Shown here in pieces: positions 1 through 11,472 of a DNA stretch of 64,000 nt (its first letter is position 1; each line of letters opens with the position of its first letter). Below the pieces are notes generated by a model. It was not told the DNA's origin. It saw only the letters and a program-made list of their open reading frames with translations, and searched no databases. The stretch covers positions 1 through 64,000 of the forward strand of contig BDDD01002861.1 of NCBI GenBank assembly GCA_001972305.1, read 5' to 3'. The stretch is from Cephalotus follicularis (Eukaryota > Streptophyta > Magnoliopsida > Oxalidales > Cephalotaceae). A program made the position numbers and the translations under genes.

Positions 1-7
1 TCAACGG

Positions 8-167
8 AGTCTACTCATACGATTTGTCGCAACGAACACACTTCGTATAGACCTAGAATGACTACTCATACGTCTTATCTGATTAAAATCCACACTTCGT
101 ATAGACCTAGCATGACTACTCATACGTCTTGTCATCACCGCCGCACTCTGTATCGACCTAGCTACCG
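8..167. repeat. 54-bp tandem repeat, about three units
   Basis: Three successive units of about 54 bp share the blocks ACTACTCATACG and TATAGACCTAG. Two units are full length (60-113 and 114-167) and the first is slightly shorter. The third has drifted most. No coding potential or link to a recognised element is visible, and the array may continue beyond the left edge of the window. Confidence 0.75.
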
Positions 168-434
168 TTGTTTATCAAGGTATGATCATTCAATTCAATG
201 GAATTGTTCAATACAATCTACGGTGAGTTTCTATACCCTAAACCACTTTTTAATTATATTTTGTTATCTTTTATTCCTTAGTTTTTTAGTTTATTTCAAA
301 AATTGGTATACTTTGCCTAGGTTGGATAGATTACAACTAGTTTACGTTTCCCTACATTCGACCCGCTACTGCATGATCCGTGCACTTGCGGCTATAAATT
401 TTAAAACATTCTTTTTACGTGAACACTTCCTCTG
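168..434. other. Unassigned AT-rich DNA, possible LTR tail
   Basis: No gene is visible here. Around 350-395 the text (CATTCGACCCGCTACTGCAT followed by GTGCACTTGCGG) looks like the 3' tail of a plant gypsy or copia LTR, where a conserved block of this kind lies just before the LTR end. This is a weak family resemblance from memory, not an alignment. Confidence 0.3.
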
Positions 435-1350
435 CTCCACGAAAATGCCATAGTACTTTTACCATAGGAATAGTCTTATTCCTCAGCACCTTATCCATTT
501 GATCCACTATCCTCGTCGGCCTTTCTTCATATGACTATCTAGGATTGATGAATCCAGGGTCGTAGCTCAATATGTGAGATGGCTCAGGTACGTATTTCCA
601 TAACATGGAAACATGAAATACGTTATGCACATCCGACAAACTAGGCGGTAGTGCAATATGATATGCTACATCCCCCACTCTTTCCTGTATCTCGTAAGGT
701 CCAATATACCTTGGAGCCAACTTCCCCTTCAGGCCAAAATGGTGTATTCCCTTCGAAGGCGAGATCTTCAGGAAAACATGATCTCCCTTCTCGAACTCTA
801 GCTTTCTCCTCTTGTTATTGGCGTAACTCTTCTGCCAACTTTGTACAGCTAGCAGTCTCTTCTTGATTATTTCTACTTTATCAGTAGTCTTTTGTACCAA
901 GTCTGGTCCCATCACTTGTCTCTCACACACCTCATCCCGGCAAATAGTTGATCTGCACTTTCTGCCATACATGGCTTCGTAGGGAGCCATCCTAAAGCTG
1001 GTATGAAAACTATTGTTGTAGGAGAACTCAATCAGTGCCAGATGATCCTCCCAACTCCCAGCAAACTCAATCATGCAAGCCTGCAGCATATCCTCCAGAG
1101 TCTGAATGGTACGCTCGGACTATCTGTCGGTCTGTGGGTGGAATGCAGTGCTAAAGTTCGAGGTTGTTCCTATTGCTGCTTGGAACTTCTTCCAGAACCT
1201 TAAAGTAAATCTAGCATCTCGGTCACAGACAATACCGACCGGCACCCCATGCAATCTCACTATCCCCCGGATATATAATCGAGCAAGCTTCTCGATAGAA
1301 TACGTCATGGTCATTGGAAGAAAGTGAGCAGACTTAGTGAGTCTGTCCAC
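435..1350 (-). pseudogene. Element A integrase and chromodomain remnant
   Basis: On the minus strand, 1350-1120 encodes integrase core text (MDRLTKSAHFLP, then DRDARFTLRFWKKFQ), and 1089-535 continues through the conserved IEFSYNNSFHTS and APYEAMYGRKC to the GPY-type C-terminal motif (APRYIGPYEI) and VFHVSMLWKYVP. Beyond it, at about 530-435, lies a chromodomain-like stretch. The integrase would insert cDNA into the genome, and in this lineage the chromodomain is thought to steer insertion toward heterochromatin. Broken copy. Confidence 0.85.
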
Positions 1351-1440
1351 TACATTCGCCTTTTCTGGGTTGTATTGAATGTTTCAGTTGTAATCATTAA
1401 AGAACTCCACCCATCACCTCTGTCTCATGTGGAGCTCTTT

Positions 1441-2600
1441 CTAGGAAAACATATATTTTAAACTCTTATGGTCAGTAAAGATCTCAAATTGAGCACCATA
1501 GAGGTAATGCCTCCATTTCTGCAAAGCGAACACTATGGCTGCCAACTCAAGATTGTGTATGGGATGATTTTCTTCGTGCGTCTTCAACTTCCTCGATGCG
1601 TATGCAATAACTCTACCACGTTGCATAAGAACGCATCCCAGTCGCTTCCCAGAAGCATCAATATAGACAGTGAACCCCTCATTACCCTCCGATAATGCGA
1701 GCACTGGAGCTGAAATCAACCGACTCTTCAATTCTTGGAAACTTTCCTCGCAGGAATCATCCCACACAAAACTTGACTTCTTCTGGGTCAACTGTGTCAA
1801 TGGTGTGGTGAGTTTCGAAAACCCTTTGATGAACCTTCGGTAGTAGCCAACCAATCCCAAGAGACTATGGACTTTAGTAACGTTTCTCGGTTGGGGCCAA
1901 TCGACAATACTCTCTATCTTCGAAGGATCCACTGACAATCCTTCACTCGACACTATGTGACCTATGAAAGTCACATGATCCATCCAAAATTCGCACTTGC
2001 TAAATTTGACATATAGCTATTCCTTCCGTAGTGTCTGCAATACAATTCTCAAGTGCTACATGTGTTCCTCAATGCTCTTCCAATAGATCAGGATGTCATC
2101 TAAGAATATAACGACAAACTGGTCAAGATAGGGCTGAAACACTTTGTTCATCAAACACATAAAGGCTGCAGGAGCATTTGTCAAACCAAACGGCAGTATC
2201 AGAAATTCATAATGCCCATATATGGTTCGAAATGCGGTCTTCTCCACATCACCTTCTCTGATCCTCAACTGATGATAACCTGTTCTTAGGTCAAGTTTGG
2301 AGAATACAGTCGAGCCTTGCAATTGGTCGAACAATTCCTCAATATGTGGCAGAGGATACTTGTTCTTCACAGTAACCTGATTTAGCAGCCTGTAGTCAAT
2401 GCATAGCCACATCGATCCATCCTTCATTTTCACAAACAGGACCGGTGCTCCCCATGGTGATACACTCGGTCTGATAAAGCCCTTATCAAGGTAATCCTGT
2501 AATTGAACCTTCAGCTCCTTTAGTTCTGCAAGAGCCATTCGGTACGGTGCTTTGGATATGGGAGCAGTCCCAGGTAATAGTTTGATGCTGAACTCTAACC
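1441..2600 (-). pseudogene. Element A reverse transcriptase and RNase H remnant
   Basis: The segment 2538-2056 (minus) carries RT motifs: [20 protein letters not shown], then [34 protein letters not shown], and the catalytic box [11 protein letters not shown]. The segment 1983-1441 carries the RT tail and connection ([20 protein letters not shown]), then RNase H ([17 protein letters not shown], ending in [11 protein letters not shown]). The order and motifs are standard Ty3/gypsy pol. These domains copy element RNA into DNA in the virus-like particle. Part of a broken polyprotein gene. Confidence 0.9.
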
Positions 2601-2854
2601 ATTATGATCGCACTATTATCTATTATCGCATCGGTCAGCAAGAAATCTCTAGTTGGAGAATTCACCTCCAGTTACATACGTAAACAAACTATAATGCAAT
2701 GCAAGTCATACAGAAAACATGATGCAACGAATGAGTATGTGACCCTAAGGCCAACTAATACGCTAGCATTTATATACCTCATATCAATTATATCTTATTG
2801 GATAAGTATAACCTTACCTTCCATGATTCTTTTTCCCGTATCTCCTCGCGGTTG

Positions 2855-3454
2855 AGCAGCCGCGCCACTTCCACCAGCTCCATCACTACTCGGTTGAGCT
2901 TTCACAATGGGACACTCTTTCACGCGATTATCAGATGAACCACATCTCAGGAACTTCCCTGCCTTCTTCCAACACTTAGTTTCCTCATGATTTGGAAGAC
3001 CACAAAAATTACATCCTCCAGAATTCGGGTGACCGCTTCGGATGGGAGTCCTTGAACGAGAAGTATCTTGAGTAGTAGTCTATCGAGGCTATTTGGGAGC
3101 TCGCCTATACCGTCCAGAAGGTTGTCTAACCAGTTGTACTTGGACGTACAATCATTACATTTCCTCCATGTGAGCTGCACTAGCAGTCATCTATTGTCGG
3201 ATAAAATCCGTTATCCGTTCCATATTCATCACATTGGCTTGAATCTGCTGTTGGAAAAGGTCATCCATGCGGTCAAAGTTACTCCAATCTTCTTGCACTG
3301 GAGGAATATTCACTCCTTCACTCGCTGGCGGATCATTTCCATGCATTGGCGGTGCATCAACTCCTTCGTCAGCTCTACGCCTTCCCCTTCTACCTCTTCG
3401 TAGGTCCATTCGGTTTCCTATATGGAATGACATAATCATTAGGAAACAACTCAC
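2855..3454 (-). pseudogene. Element A gag remnant with zinc knuckles
   Basis: The right part (3454-3191, minus) encodes an arginine-rich gag N-terminus with RRGRRGRR. The left part (about 3030-2890) encodes a CCHC knuckle (CGLPNHEETKC with a second CGSS-type cysteine cluster and ECP). Gag forms the particle and the knuckles bind RNA. The gag body between these parts is poorly recognisable. Its position directly after the primer site and before RT fits gypsy gene order. Confidence 0.65.
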
Positions 3455-3497
3455 TTAATTTCTGAGAAACTTATCCCATCTAGCATATATGGAATAT

Positions 3498-3509
3498 GCT
3501 CTGATACCA
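3498..3509 (-). other. Element A primer binding site (tRNA-iMet)
   Basis: On the minus strand this reads TGGTATCAGAGC, the complement of the 3' end of plant initiator methionine tRNA. It lies three bases from the LTR boundary (TGTCACACC on the plus strand at 3513), as expected for first-strand priming. Confidence 0.85.
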
Positions 3510-3512
3510 TGC

Positions 3513-6180
3513 TGTCACACCCCGTTATTCCAATACATTTAGACAACATATGTGGTGATATCAGAATAAATATAATCCAGCATTCTCATTCAACAATTCA
3601 ATAATATAAGCGGAAGCATTCATAACTGGATTATAAAATAAAAGTCATCCGCACGCAGCCCGTACTACGTGCTTATACAATCCAGCAGTTATCCTTGTAC
3701 ATAAGCAGTAAAATAGCAAGACGGAGTGTGAACGTTCATTACAATTACATTACAACATAAAATAACAACCTCAAGTAGATCACAGCTCTCCAAGCTTCAG
3801 CAACGCGCCTTCCCGAATGCCTTCACTTAATCTGAAATTGTAGGGGTTAGCCATTGTCCTCACTTGGCTAAGTAGGAATAATGCATGATAAGGAATATAT
3901 AAATGCAACATGTATGACATTTTATGTTGAAAATATATTTAATAAGTTTCAGCAACAATATCCTCATACTGTGGTTGGGAGACACATGTTGCTACCTCCT
4001 AGCACCAACTGCGCACCAGCTATCTATCACCTTACACTCTGAAGATGATAGATCAGGTAACATTTACTGCCGGCGTTAGCGGGCAATTTAACAATTAAGA
4101 TCTGTAAGGCAGATAAGTTTGGTGGATACTCTAGCCAACTCCTGGCACATAGGACCACCTCCGTAGCCAGTGATGTCTCCTATCACTAGACTAACGGCAA
4201 TAACATAGACAAACAATTCAATCAATTCAATAGCAATATTACATATATTTATAATATGCAATATAGTAGTTGTTTTCTTTAGAAACATATAACAATTCAA
4301 TGACCGTACCTCATGTTGGAGGAAGAACGGTATCAATACAATAGTGGTTCCTGGTTGGAGAACAAAACAGTAGGTACCTCTCATAGGAGGAGTAGTAAAT
4401 CATTGGCAATACGTTTTCGTTTTGAAACCTTTAGTTAAAATACATATCCGTGCTTATAGCACTTAGTTGGTTTAATCCTTGAAATATGGAAACAACAGTG
4501 TTTATGAACACCCACTAGTATATACTAATTATAACAGTAGCATATACAGCAAGATAGTAATGAACAAGCAATTCAAGGCATTCAATAAGGTCATTAGTAT
4601 ACCATAGTCATTCTTGTAAAATTCTCACAAGGAGTATAAACATAGTTTAGATTCTGAAATGTAATTATGTAAGGCCAGGATTGACTGTCACAGTCATCCC
4701 ATATGGAGGCCAGGTTAATTACATTCAATTCAAGGCCTAATCAGAGCCTGTATCAGAATTTTAACCCAGGACAATTGGCTGTTCCCAAAACAATCGGCTA
4801 TTTGGTTGAGTAGTTGATTGTTTGTTCTTAACAGTCGACTGGTTCGTTTGAGTAGTCGACTGTCATGAAGAACAGTCGACTGCTTTGCCCAAAAAAGAGC
4901 AGGCAGTAGCAGGGTATGCATTTCAATGTCCAAATACTAACCCAATCAACACATGCAATCAAACAGAAAATTATCCATACATGATATGCATAATATATCT
5001 TCCAAAACATGTCATTACCCCTACCTTAAATGCTATTCCGAAATCAATTTGGATTGATTTCTCTCTTTAATGTCCAAAGCTCTTCCACCAGCTTAACCTT
5101 CCAATCTCAGCAGAATTTATCTATAACAATGCATGCTCGAAGGTTCAATCATTAAATCAGTAAGTTTAACTAATTATCCAGTTACAGATTACTACTCCAA
5201 CAGTAGGTTATCACAATTCCATTAAGTCTCTCTTTCACATTATTAAACAACTTCTAATTTCATCTTATTTTCCAGGTTTAATCATTCGTTCTCTTGTCAA
5301 CAGTGGATATATATTACTAACATTAGTACGTTTAATCCACTAACAACCTAAGCTCATAAATTCAACTCTTAATGAACCATTTACCCTGTCTATCTCACTT
5401 CAACTTATTAACTCTTAATCAAGTTGGCAGTGGTTATTATACTTAGATTCAGTAACTTAACATCATCCCAATAATCATGGAAATGAATTTGGATTAGGGA
5501 CTTACCAGGAAAAATCAAAGCTTCACAGTCTCCTTGAATACTCTAATCCTCAACATGCAAGCTCCAACAATTCTCCAGCAAGCTCTCTTCTCTCCTCAGA
5601 GTTTTCTAACTCTCAAAACACTCAGGCAGCCTCTGTTTATAAGGGAAAAGTATTCACAATCCCGTTTTCATTCTTTAGCTTTGTCATTTAACATTTTCTC
5701 CCTTCTCTCTCTCACATGCATAACTTCCTCTTACTTAACTTCTTTCAATTCTTATGTTTGTAGGTTAGCAGGTCTGCAGAGCACATGCAGGGCACTCCTC
5801 TTGCATGTTATGGCACCTGCTGTCTCGCATGACACCTGTCGATCATGTACTTCCCTTGGTTCTGTCTCACATGCATGCACAGACACCTGTTCTGTACCAT
5901 TCCAGTCGACTGTATTCACTTGGCAGTCGACTATCCATTCCTAGCATCAAACAGTCGAATGTTCCCCTGTGACAGTCGGCTGTTCCCCCATAGAAACTAG
6001 GCAGTCGACTGTTACCCTGTAACAGTGGGCTGTTTTGCCTGATTTTGGTCGCTCAAGTTTATTCCCTCAATTGTATTCATAACCACAATTCCTATAACAA
6101 TTAGACATTAAAAATCAAGTAAGTGCATATTTTATTCATCAAGAGTACAATATACACAGATTGAAATTGCGGTTATTACA
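3513..6180 (-). repeat. Element A 5' LTR (2668 bp)
   Basis: It is bounded by TGTCACACCCC at 3513 and GGTTATTACA at 6180, so on the minus strand it starts TGTAATAACC and ends GGGGTGTGACA beside the primer site. Landmarks inside are a hairpin TTAGCC/GGCTAA at 3847-3871 and two clusters of CAGTCGACTG-like palindromes (about 4779-4882 and 5903-6043). ORF-like stretches within it (for example 4088-4384 and 5534-5944) show no protein family resemblance and are noncoding LTR sequence. Confidence 0.8.
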
Positions 6181-6939
6181 TTTTAATCCCTAGATGTAGA
6201 TGAACCCATGTTATATATATAATTCAGTTTTGGTTTTAAGTTTAATTGCATGTTTATGAGACACTTTTTCTTGTTAATGTAGTGACAACATTGATGAGAA
6301 GAATTTTTAATATATAAAATCTGTTTTGATGATTTATTGTTTGTACCATTATTTCATCTATATCATGCAATATCTTTTTATGTGATTGAACCAATGACAT
6401 CCTTTAACCAATCAACCTTTTGAGAGTATCAATGTGTGACAAGATAGGTTGTACCTAGGCTAAATCACTAGTTTGCTGTATTAATCAAAGACACCCTTTA
6501 ACCAATCAACCTTTTGAGAGTATCAAGGTTTGACAGAATATGTTGTACCTAGATTAATTCGGTAAATTTCTGCGCTAAACTGAAACTTGTGCCATGAATT
6601 TGAATATATATATACATGCGGAGATTCTCACATCTACGGGATTGCTGTTTCATATTATTTTTCTTATTTATTTATTTTGCAGTTTACGTTAGATATTTAA
6701 TTTGAATTGTTCAATTTCTCATTAAATTAATTTAATCCAAATCAATCCTCTTTTCAATTCATTTCATTTGCATTGTTAGCTTAGATTAAATTAATTTCGT
6801 ATTCGTTATTTTTGTTTAGTTGCATCCTAAGTTTATTTTTATAGCATCTCCTTTCAGCTCTTCGTGAGAACGATCCCTACTTCCACTTGCTAAATTGTTA
6901 GATTAGGGTAATTTTGATTCGGCCTAACGACACCCATCA
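6181..6939 (+). repeat. Athila/Tat-like LTR tail
   Basis: This AT-rich block ends in text typical of the 3' end of Athila or Tat LTRs: a GAACGATCCCTACTTCCACT block, then a short AT-rich run, then CACCCATCA at 6931-6939. No primer site or gag follows, and the neighbouring sequence is a copia LTR piece, so this is a remnant. It contains a 94-bp direct duplication listed separately. Confidence 0.45.
6396..6583. repeat. 94-bp direct duplication
   Basis: The block CCTTTAACCAATCAACCTTT followed by TGAGAGTATCAA occurs at about 6401 and again 94 bp later at about 6495. Both copies are followed by a similar GTTGTACCTAG segment. The two copies differ at roughly one base in ten, so the duplication is old. 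Confidence 0.8.
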
Positions 6940-7571
6940 GCAACAAACTCCAAGACATATCCAACGGATCTTACAAGACAAAAATGGCTATAAACACAAT
7001 ATTTGAAGTGTAAAATAGAAAAACAATACATCAAGAACACAAGTGATCATACTACAAAGAGAAAACAACATCAATTGAAAAGAGCCCAATAAAGATCATC
7101 AAAAATATTTATATCAAAGCTTTTGTGCCTTAGCCTAGTTTTATTCTTATTTATTCTGATAGATATTATCTTGTAAAATGCAACCTTTGAGAGGTTAAGA
7201 TCAAACTTTCTTCATTATACACTTTGATTGTAATAGGGGAGTGAACCCAAGGGGAATGAACCCAAAATTTGTAAGTGATTGAGGTCAATCACGAACAAGT
7301 GTAAAAGGTGCACCGAATCTCACCCGAAAGTTTATTCGGAAAATAGTGGAAACTCAAGGAGATCCTTGGGAAAAGTGAACGTAGGCAAGAGTTAAGCCGA
7401 ACCACTCTAAAACCGTGTTTGCAATTCTCTAACTCTCTCTCTTTAATTATTTTCTTTATTTGCTTTTGATTGCATACATACATTGTGTTCATCGATTTTA
7501 ACTTGTAATTGCGAAAAGTTAATTAAATTTTTAGCCACTACAATTAACTCCCCCTTGTAGTTTATTCAAAT
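6940..7571 (+). repeat. Ty1/copia LTR remnant (3' part)
   Basis: The stretch with GGGGAGTGAACCC, GATTGAGGTCAATCA and CCGTGTTTGCAATTCTCTAA matches, in order, the 3' parts of the copia LTR pieces at 15205-16210 and 29788-31049. It ends in a C-rich tract (ACTCCCCCTTGTAG). It abuts element B on its right. A short ORF on the other strand (7289-7492) is chance. Confidence 0.6.
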
Positions 7572-8073
7572 ACAATGCAATCATTCAATCATTCAATTTA
7601 ATCAATCAATCAGTCAAGCAATGGACAATTCAAGTAGAGAAGTCCTACCTAATATCGGAGCTTCAACAATTGAGTTAACGATCGATCAATGGCTGGAAAG
7701 GCTCAATAACCCGCTGTTTTCTTGTGCAATCGGCAAGGAAGAGACTTGCAATTGCTATGTGTCTTTGGAGCAGTGAATTCGAAGCTACATGAGGGAGAAG
7801 GAGGCTGCTCAGCTGGAAGGGAGAGAGATAAGGATAGAGAGAGAGGGAGAAGAATGGGAAATGAGAGAATGAGAGAAAATGGTTAGAGAATTGACTTATA
7901 TAGTCAATTCGGCCAATTCTCCGAAACTCGGGCCAAAACCCCGACTATACATGCATATAATCAATACAATAAACAAAAGGTTTAGGAATACCTCAATTCA
8001 ATACAGTTCAATACAGTACAATATTTGCATGAACAGTAATAAACCGTACAGGAAGGGAATTTGGGTCGTTACA
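7572..8073 (-). repeat. Element B 3' LTR (partial)
   Basis: It matches the far part of the other LTR (about 14700-15204) through AATCAGTCAAGCAATGGACA, TGATCAATGGCTGGAA-like text and the shared end GGGAATTTGGGTCGTTACA. It is much shorter than the other copy (2305 bp). Confidence 0.8.
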
Positions 8074-8092
8074 TTCTCCCCTCCTTAAAAGA
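8074..8092 (-). other. Element B polypurine tract
   Basis: On the minus strand the run TTTTAAGGAGGGGAGAA directly precedes the LTR start TGTAACGACCC. This is the usual plus-strand priming site of gypsy elements, including the preceding GGGGACCAGATT block. Confidence 0.8.
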
Positions 8093-8431
8093 ATCTGGTC
8101 CCCAAATTCATTAGTCAATCGATCAATCAATCAAATAGAAAGGGATATGTCTATCTCATATCGTCCTTGCGCTCACAGGTGCGCTCCAATGAACCATGAT
8201 ACTGCCATAGAACACTAACCAAAGGAATGGTCTTGTTCCTTAATACTCTGGTATGTCAATCTACAATCTGTATATGAGTCTCGATAAAAGAAAAGTCAGG
8301 TTCTAGCCGAATCTGACTGTACTCAATGATGTGTGAGGGATCTCTAACATAACTCCTCAACTGAGACACATGGAATACATCATGAACTCTCGACAATGCT
8401 GGAGGCAAAGCATGCTTGTAAGCAAGTCGTC

Positions 8432-9505
8432 CTATCCGATCCCATACCTCGAAAGGTCCAATGAAACGGGGAGAAAGCTCGTCAATTTCACTCCTTTAGT
8501 GGGTGACACATTGAGGAAAACATGGTCACCAACATTAAACTCCAAGCCTCTGTGATGGACATTGGTATGGCTTTTCTTCCTACTCTGTGCTATAATCAAT
8601 CGATCTTTAATCAATTTCACTTTCTCTAAGGTAATCTATACTATCTCTGGTCCCAAAATGCTCCTCTCATAGACCTAATCCCAACAAACTGGCAATCAGA
8701 ACTTCCTACCATATAGGGCCTCATAAGGAGCCATCTGTATGCTCTCGTGGTAACTATTGTTATACGAGAACTCAATCAAATGCAAGTAGTCATCCCAACT
8801 AACTCCAAACTTGAGAACGCATGCTCGAAGCATGTCCTCCAAAGTTTGAATGGTCCTTTCGGACAAACCATCTTTTTGGGGATGAAAAGGAGTGCTGAAA
8901 CTCAATTCTGTACCCATAGCTGCCTGTAACTTCCTCCAAAACTCATAAGTGAAATGAGAGTCTCTATCTGAAGCAATGCTAACAAGAGCTCCGTGTGCTT
9001 TAACAATCTCCTTAATGAACAATTTGGACTACTTTTCTCTAGAATAAGTTATCCGAATCGGTAGAAAATGGGCGGACTTCGTAAGTCAATTGACCACAAC
9101 CCATATAGCATCATGTCTGTCACAAGTCAGAGGTAACCCGGACATGAAATCCATTGTGATGTGCTCCCAGTTCCACTCAGGAATGAGCAGAGGCTGAAGC
9201 AAACCCACCGGTCTCTGGTGTTCTTCCTTAACTTACTGACAAGTGAGGCATTTCGATATAAACTCTGCGATCTCTCTCTTCATGCCAATCCACCAATAGC
9301 TAAGTTTCAGGTCATGGTACATCTTCGTACTCCCTGGATGGATAGAGAGACGAGATTTATGAGCTTGGGAAAGAAGATCCTCCTTCAACTCACTATTTGT
9401 TGGCATGCAAATCCTGCTCCTGTATCTCAATAACCCATCTATAGATAGAGAGAATTCGGGTTTTAGACCCCCATCAATAGCAGTAGCCACTTTCTGCAAT
9501 TCCAT
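8432..9505 (-). pseudogene. Element B integrase remnant
   Basis: From right to left: the HHCC region (9505-9233) with HPGSTKMYHDLKLSYWWIGM and CLTCQ; the core (9022-8696) with IASDRDSHFTYEFWRKLQ, FSTPFHPQKDGLSERTIQTL and IEFSYNNSYHESIQMAPYEA; and the C-terminal part (8620-8432) with LEFNVGDHVFLNVSPTKGV. All three integrase subdomains are recognisable. Broken. Confidence 0.85.
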
Positions 9506-9529
9506 GTACTCAATCTGAGCATCTCTAAT

Positions 9530-10962
9530 CTAGTCAAGCAATGCAGGTTGCACATGAATATGAGAAAGAGTCATACAAGACAGCTTGCGACTCAATGCAT
9601 CTGCAACAACATTTGCTTTTCCCGGATGATATTCAATGTCACAATAATAATCATTAAGAAGTTCAAACCACCTTCTATGTCTCATGTTCAATTCCTTCTG
9701 TGAAAAGAGATATCTCAAACTCTTATGATCAGTGAAAACTATGAACTTGGTCCCATAAAGGTAGTGGCACCATTTTCCAAGAGCAAAGACAATGGCCTCC
9801 AACTCCAAGTCGTGTACTGGATAGTTTTCTTCATGTGGTTTGATCTTTCTCGATGCATATGCTATTACTTTTCCATATTGCATAAGGACGCAATCAAGAC
9901 CTTTCCCATAAGCATTGGTATACAAAGTCAATTCTTCGTTCCCGTCTTGCAAGGCTAGGATAGGAGCGGAAATCAATTTATCTTTCAACTCTTGAAAACT
10001 TCTTTCACAATCACTATCCCTTGCAAAAGCAACATTCTTCTGTGTCAATCTAGCCAAAAGTGTAGCAATTCGGGAAAATCCCTCAACAAACTGACGATAA
10101 TACCCTGCTAATACCAAGAAGCCACGGACTTCGGAAGCATTCGTCAGTTGTTTCCAATCTTTCACGGCCTCAACCTTTGATTGATCCACATATAAACCAT
10201 CACCAAATATATTATGCCCAAGAAAACAACCTCCGATAACCAAAATTTGCACTTGGGAAATTTGGCATACAATTGATGATCTCTCAATGTTTGCAATACA
10301 ATGTAGAGGTGCTGGGAATGCTCCTCATCAGTCCTGGAATAGACCAAGAGGTCGTCAATAAAAACCACAATGAACTGATCCAAATACTGTATGAACACTC
10401 GGTTCATCAGGTCCACGAAATCTGCGGTAGCATTAGTTACACCAAAAGGCATAAGTAGAAACTCATAATGGCCATATCGCGATCTGAAAGCAGTCTTCGG
10501 AATATCTTCCTATATGACTTTCAGCTGGTGGTAGCCCGATCTCAAGTCGAGCATAGAAAACATTGCCGTTCCTCTAAACTGGTCGAACAACTCATCAATA
10601 TGTGGAAGAGGGTACTTATTCTTCACTGTAACTTTATTGACCTATCGGTAATCAATACACATTCAGAGTGATCCATCTTTCTTCTTGACAAAAAGAATAG
10701 GTGCTCCCCAGGGTGAAGCACTAGGCCTTATGAAACCTTTGTCCAGAAGATTCTGTAACTGTATCTTTAACTCTTTCAATTCAATCGGTGCCATTCGGTA
10801 CGGTGCTCGAGAAATCGGTGCAGTTCCTGGTATCAAACGAATCATGAATTCTATCTCTCTGTCAAGCGGTAACGAAGTTAAATCCAGAGGAAAAAAATCT
10901 CCGAACTCGTAAACCACTGGAATATTTTCTAGTTTCGGCCGCCATCTATCTGTATCGAGCAC
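9530..10962 (-). pseudogene. Element B reverse transcriptase and RNase H remnant
   Basis: RT begins at about 10962 with ISRAPYRMAPIELKELKIQL and [20 protein letters not shown]. The catalytic region at 10452-10330 reads [20 protein letters not shown]. RNase H follows (10252-9530) with [20 protein letters not shown], the conserved [30 protein letters not shown] and [11 protein letters not shown]. The motifs are typical of chromovirus pol. Broken. Confidence 0.9.
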
Positions 10963-11042
10963 ATGTGCCAGAAACCCCTGGCATCCTTGTCATAACAATA
11001 TGTCCGTATTCAAAGCCGAAATCATTAGAACAAACGATGACT

Positions 11043-11387
11043 CTAAGGTGCCAAGGAATCGAAAAGGTAGCCGTCCAGGAGGACTGAAAACCACCACCTT
11101 CCGATAACAATCCGCCTGAGCAAAGCTAACCAATCCATGCCCAGAATCACATCTAGGCTATCCATCGATAGAACAATAAGATCGGCTAAAAAGCAACGAT
11201 CATCAATCTCTATAACACAATCTCTACACACTCGATCGGTAATCTCTGACTCACCGAGTGGTGTGTATACTTGCAGCAAGAAACAAAGGTACTCAGGTCT
11301 CAAACCAACATGGGAGACAAAATGCAATGCAATAAATGGGATGAACCCGGATAAAAAAGAACACATCCTGGAAGCTGAAAGAGTCAA
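11043..11387 (-). pseudogene. Element B aspartic protease region
   Basis: The minus-strand product includes YTPLGESEITDRVCRDCVIE, DDRCFLADLIVLSMDSLDVI and LGMDWL, the pattern at the C-terminal half of gypsy retropepsins. The protease would cut the Gag-Pol polyprotein. The catalytic Asp segment lies further upstream and was not clearly recognised. Confidence 0.7.
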
Positions 11388-11472
11388 ATGGTACCTCCGA
11401 TCACAACATCAGACCCTGCCGCAGCCCTCGGTTCCATAGCAAAAACTCTAGCCTGAACTGTCAGAGAAGAAC

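Larger units (their letters stand above)
435..6180 (-). mobile_element. Element A: Ty3/gypsy chromovirus (Tekay/Del-like), broken
   Basis: This is a minus-strand LTR retrotransposon. Read from right to left it shows an LTR (3513-6180), an initiator-Met tRNA primer site, gag with zinc knuckles, reverse transcriptase, RNase H, integrase and a chromodomain-like C-terminus. The domain order RT-RH-INT defines Ty3/gypsy, and the chromodomain and long LTR point to the Tekay/Del chromoviruses. The second LTR is not inside the window, so no LTR dating is possible. The coding region has several interruptions (at least five), so it is a fossil. There is no target duplication to check because one end is missing. 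Confidence 0.85.

Noticed and set aside
5534-5944. 136-residue frame in the element A LTR
   Set aside because: It runs through the palindrome cluster and simple AT-rich text, with no recognisable domain.
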